Shown here: positions 11,889 through 13,912 of the stretch, in pieces | Layout: each line of letters starts with the position of its first letter | Numbering within the stretch: the first letter of the stretch is position 1 | Origin: Candidatus Daviesbacteria bacterium GW2011_GWA2_42_7 | GTDB taxonomy: Bacteria; Patescibacteriota; Microgenomatia; Daviesbacterales; UBA10151 | Direction: 5' to 3' | Length of the DNA: 13,912 nt | NCBI GenBank assembly: GCA_000997105.1 | Contig: LCEJ01000013.1 | Coordinates: forward strand, 1-13,912 | The notes under the pieces: generated by a model | Told to the model about the DNA's origin: nothing | Databases searched by the model: none | What the model saw: the letters and a program-made list of their open reading frames with translations, nothing else | Translations under genes and position numbers: made by a program

Positions 11889-12000
11889 TTAAAACCACCT
11901 GCGTTTTAGCAGGTGGATGTAGATTACCTGAGCACAAAGTGCGAAGGCAAGCGGCTGCAAGTCGCTTGTATCGGGCTTGGGTTCCACATTTGGAGGGGAG
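11889..12000. other. Structured non-coding segment; possible relic of an IS200/IS605-type right end or cis-regulatory leader
   Basis: Three adjacent dyads occur: a perfect 8-bp hairpin CCACCTGC/GCAGGTGG (11895-11916, loop GTTTTA), GCAC-AAA-GTGC (11932-11942), and GCAAGCG/CGCTTGT (11947-11969, one wobble). On the plus strand this would be a folded leader ending in the Shine-Dalgarno sequence of the 35-aa gene. On the minus strand the order is an open frame reading PPNVEPKPDTSDLQPLAFAL, small hairpins, then the CCACCTGC hairpin followed by TTTTAAG. That layout resembles the 3' end of a tnpB gene with overlapping guide-RNA region and subterminal palindrome. I recognise no known riboswitch consensus. 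Both readings are inference. Confidence 0.4.
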
Positions 12001-12108
12001 ATGGGTTTATACCGTACAAAAAGAGGTTTTGAAAAGTTGCTTTTTAGGGCAACTATATTTATTGCAACCCTGTTTATAATTCTTTCCGTAATAGGACTGT
12101 TAGTGTGA
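12001..12108 (+). CDS. 35-aa single-pass membrane peptide, coupled to the solute-binding gene
   Basis: ATG 12001 follows a strong Shine-Dalgarno GGAGG (11992-11996) at 4 nt, the only plus-strand gene here with such a signal. The peptide is MGLYRTKRGFEKLLFRATIF followed by more hydrophobic sequence ending SVIGLLV: a basic N-terminal 16 residues, then one membrane helix of about 18. Positive-inside logic puts the N-terminus in the cytoplasm. The stop TGA (12106-12108) overlaps the next gene's GTG (12105-12107) in the 4-base GTGA arrangement typical of translational coupling. It may be a small membrane partner, or simply a leader peptide that delivers ribosomes to the solute-binding gene. I do not recognise a family. 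Confidence 0.6.
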   Translation: MGLYRTKRGFEKLLFRATIFIATLFIILSVIGLLV

Positions 12109-13535
12109 AGAAAATTCAATTTTTAGGTCTTTACTTGTCACATTTTCTGGCTAGGTACTTGAGCAGGCCTCTTCCAATTGCGGGTGACCAAAAACGCCAC
12201 CTTCCTATTATAAGAGGGAGGCAGTTGGCTGTCGGGGTAATATTTTTGGCTGTTGTTTTTTTCCTAATTAAAGTAGCCCCGGGCTTTTTTCCGAAGGAAA
12301 CCGTCTCTGAGGGTATAGTGGGCGTATATTCCCATACAAACTTACCATCATCAGTTGCCAATTTAATATCCAAGCCTTTGGTAAGTATAGATAAAACGGG
12401 TCGGCCGCAGCCAAACCTAGCTGAAAAGTGGCAAGTCAACAATAACGCAACTATTTACACTTTTAGTTTGAAGAAAGATTTATATTGGAGTGATGGAAGT
12501 AAAGCTAAATCTTCCGATATCAAATTTAACCTGCCGGATGTGGAAGTTTCTTACCCGAATGAATCTACCCTTGAATTTAAACTTGCCGACTCATTTACCC
12601 CTTTCCCATCCCTTTTGACGGCACCTGTATTTAAAGGTGACAGTCTTCTGGGGGTTGGGGGTTTTAGGGTAGAAAGGGAAGAGAGAAACCACGGCTTGAT
12701 AAAGAAGCTTCTTTTATATCCCGTAAGCGGTGGGGGTTTACCAATAGTGTCTATACGTTTTTATCCTGATGAGAGGACTGCTAAAACGGCATTTGAGCTT
12801 GGAGAGGTTGAGAGCCTAATCGGGTTTCCCGATGCGGTAAGCTTACAGGGTCAACCCTCCGTTGAGTTTAAAAGAATTACCGGATTTAATAAACTAACAG
12901 CTATTTTTTACAATACAAAGGATCCTGTTTTATCCGACAAAAATATGCGCCGGGCACTGAGTGCTGCTACTCCCGTGATTGACGGGGAAGAGAAGGCAAA
13001 GACTCCCGTACCATCCCTATCCTGGGCTTTCAATAGCGATGTAAAAGACCTTTTAGGTGATCATGAGTCAGCCAAAAGTTATTTGGATAAAGTGCAATCC
13101 GGGGGTGACAGTACTATTACACTTACAACCGTGCCATCCCTAGCTTTTCTTGGAGAAAAAATTGTCCGGTCATGGAAGGAGAATGGGATCCAGGCGGTTC
13201 TGCGGGTGGAAAGTGGTATTCCGCAGAATTTTCAGGCGCTGCTTTTGTCGGAATCAATACCTTCAGATCCTGACCAATATGCCCTGTGGCATTCTACCCA
13301 AACAAACACTAATTTATCTAAATACTCTTCCCCCAGGGTGGATAAGGATTTAGAGGATGGGAGAAAAACCGGGGATTTGGAAAAAAGAAAGGAAAGTTAT
13401 CTGGATTTCCAAAAAGTTTTAATTGACGACTCCCCAGCCACATTTCTATATTTCCCCAAAACACAGGTAGTTTATAGGAAAAAGGTGGAAAATAACTTAA
13501 GCAAAATCCTCACCCTCCAATTTCCACAAATGTGA
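12105..13535 (+). CDS. Membrane-anchored ABC-type peptide/solute-binding protein, family 5 (SBP_bac_5-like)
   Basis: The protein has 476 aa from GTG 12105; AGGA (12093-12096) lies 8 nt upstream and the start overlaps the previous stop codon. Residues 1-39 are basic and probably cytoplasmic, residues about 41-58 form one membrane helix (LAVGVIFLAVVFFLIKVA), and the rest should lie outside. There is no lipobox Cys. Family-5 features: SKPLVSIDKTGRPQPNLAEK (about 88-107), then YTFSLKKDLYWSDGSKAKSSDI, KLTAIFYNTKDPVLSDKNMRRALS in the middle, and a C-terminal FQKVLIDDSPATFLYFPKTQ. These proteins usually bind oligopeptides or similar solutes for an ABC importer. No permease or ATPase gene is in the window, so the partner is unknown. 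The protein is somewhat shorter than usual (500-550 aa). A hairpin and terminator follow. Confidence 0.85.
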   Translation: MKKIQFLGLYLSHFLARYLSRPLPIAGDQKRHLPIIRGRQLAVGVIFLAVVFFLIKVAPGFFPKETVSEGIVGVYSHTNLPSSVANLISKPLVSIDKTGRPQPNLAEKWQVNNNATIYTFSLKKDLYWSDGSKAKSSDIKFNLPDVEVSYPNESTLEFKLADSFTPFPSLLTAPVFKGDSLLGVGGFRVEREERNHGLIKKLLLYPVSGGGLPIVSIRFYPDERTAKTAFELGEVESLIGFPDAVSLQGQPSVEFKRITGFNKLTAIFYNTKDPVLSDKNMRRALSAATPVIDGEEKAKTPVPSLSWAFNSDVKDLLGDHESAKSYLDKVQSGGDSTITLTTVPSLAFLGEKIVRSWKENGIQAVLRVESGIPQNFQALLLSESIPSDPDQYALWHSTQTNTNLSKYSSPRVDKDLEDGRKTGDLEKRKESYLDFQKVLIDDSPATFLYFPKTQVVYRKKVENNLSKILTLQFPQM

Positions 13536-13554
13536 GAGTGTAATATTTCATAAT

Positions 13555-13588
13555 AGACAAATGTCCTTCGATCGTGGGACGTTTGTCC
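13555..13588 (+). repeat. Large imperfect hairpin after the solute-binding gene
   Basis: AGACAAATGTCC (13555-13566) pairs with GGACGTTTGTCC (13577-13588) at 10 of 12 positions, the other two being wobble-type in RNA, around a loop containing CGATCG. It lies 19 nt after the stop codon and just upstream of the terminator, so it may protect or process the 3' end of the mRNA, or be a protein-binding dyad. Confidence 0.5.
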
Positions 13589-13594
13589 ATGAAA

Positions 13595-13626
13595 AAGCCC
13601 CCCACCAAATGGTAGAGGGCTTCTCT
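13595..13626. terminator. Bidirectional rho-independent terminator between convergent genes
   Basis: AAGCCC (13595-13600) pairs with GGGCTT (13617-13622), with ACC/GGT continuing the stem inside after a short internal mismatch. On the plus strand it is followed by TTCTCTCTT; on the minus strand by a TTTTT tract. It sits between the ends of the solute-binding gene and the minus-strand small membrane gene and would serve both, more strongly the latter. Confidence 0.8.
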
Positions 13627-13637
13627 CTTGGACAAAG

Positions 13638-13904
13638 TTGCGGATTACCTTATTAGGTTGAGGGCATTGATGATGCCCAGGATGACACCGACGGCAAACA
13701 GAAGTCCACCGAAGGCCATCACGACCATAGCGCCGAGGTGTCCTGCGATCATTCCCCCAAAACTGAAGGAAGGACTGGTTACACCACGGAACATGTTGAG
13801 GGCGGCGAAGCAGAAAGCCAAGAAGCCGATGACTAGGCCTATGATGATGAGAGTTACTGCTAGAGACACTACAACCTCCTTATAAGTTTATTTTTAATCC
13901 GCAA
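13638..13904. repeat. 10-bp inverted repeat flanking the small membrane gene
   Basis: TTGCGGATTA (13638-13647) and its exact reverse complement TAATCCGCAA (13895-13904) frame the minus-strand gene, 267 bp outer to outer. The match extends outward: ACAAAG before the left copy, ACAAA before the right copy read on the other strand, with one base gap. The left copy includes the gene's stop codon; the right copy lies in its 5' untranslated region. Confidence 0.55.
13645..13869 (-). CDS. Small Gly-rich integral membrane protein of 74 aa, unrecognised
   Basis: The gene starts at GTG (13869) behind a textbook Shine-Dalgarno AAGGAGGT (13874-13881 on the minus strand) spaced 4 nt away, and ends at TAA, 19 nt before the terminator. 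The product has two clear helices, about 3-25 (LAVTLIIIGLVIGFLAFCFAAL) and 47-70 (GAMVVMAFGGLLFAVGVILG), joined by a short polar Ser/Gly loop (RGVTSPSFSFGGMIAGH). The function is unknown; such proteins may assist transport or assemble as oligomers, but nothing here decides. Compared with its neighbours it is more GC-rich, uses a strong ribosome binding site, and is framed by a short inverted repeat, so it may have been acquired or may be highly expressed. Confidence 0.75.
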   Translation of the reverse strand: MSLAVTLIIIGLVIGFLAFCFAALNMFRGVTSPSFSFGGMIAGHLGAMVVMAFGGLLFAVGVILGIINALNLIR

Positions 13905-13912
13905 TTTGTTAA

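Noticed and set aside
11921..11950. Hammerhead-like CUGA, stem, GAA order in the structured segment
   Set aside because: The hammerhead core needs CUGANGA before stem II and GAAA after it; here the NGA is missing and no stem I or III with a cleavage site is seen.
11909..12000. Possible tRNA in the segment before 12001
   Set aside because: There is no acceptor pairing, no GGTTCRA T-loop and no plausible anticodon arm.
13628..13885. 85-codon plus-strand frame opposite the small membrane gene
   Set aside because: It lacks a ribosome binding site and runs against the minus-strand gene, which has a strong one plus a terminator.

Overview
The window looks like chromosomal DNA of an ultra-small Patescibacteria (Candidate Phyla Radiation) bacterium, perhaps of the Microgenomates group. 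This is inferred from gene content and style: envelope proteins anchored by N- or C-terminal membrane helices, a short UvrC, near-leaderless promoters close to start codons, and TGA used as a normal stop (ends of the 35-aa gene and the solute-binding gene), which argues against the TGA-recoding Gracilibacteria and Absconditabacteria. No rRNA, convincing tRNA or CRISPR array is present, so a finer placement is not possible.

Layout. Bases 1-1772 hold the 3' part of a large surface adhesin-like protein (Ig-like, prealbumin-like and SdrD-B-like modules, Ser-rich stalk, C-terminal membrane helix). It converges with, and overlaps by 22 bp, a secreted CAP/SCP-domain gene on the minus strand. After a divergent 99-bp gap come uvrB, an unrecognised 221-aa gene, uvrA, a secreted transglutaminase-like gene split by a frameshift, uvrC, and a four-helix membrane protein of the phage-holin-4/YvlD type. 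From about 11,889 there is a structured leader-like segment that may be a relic of an IS200/IS605-type transposon end, then a 35-aa membrane peptide gene translationally coupled to a membrane-anchored family-5 solute-binding protein. The right edge has a bidirectional terminator and a small minus-strand membrane protein gene framed by a 10-bp inverted repeat.

Function. UvrA, UvrB and UvrC are the whole damage-recognition and dual-incision core of nucleotide excision repair, here within 9.2 kb but with separate promoter-like sequences and envelope genes in between. The other genes mostly serve the cell surface.

The most striking signal is four palindromic repeat elements inserted inside repair genes, two in uvrB and two in uvrA, all keeping the reading frame. 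Three of them enter with the same codon phase (GTC ATT..., peptide V-I) and share a nested module around AGCTTGTCGA. They resemble, in logic, the Rickettsia palindromic elements that add peptide inserts to proteins. Other notable points are the apparent single-base frameshift in the transglutaminase gene, UvrC ending before its helix-hairpin-helix domain, and five genes whose -10 boxes lie only 9-12 nt before the ATG, suggesting (near-)leaderless mRNAs.
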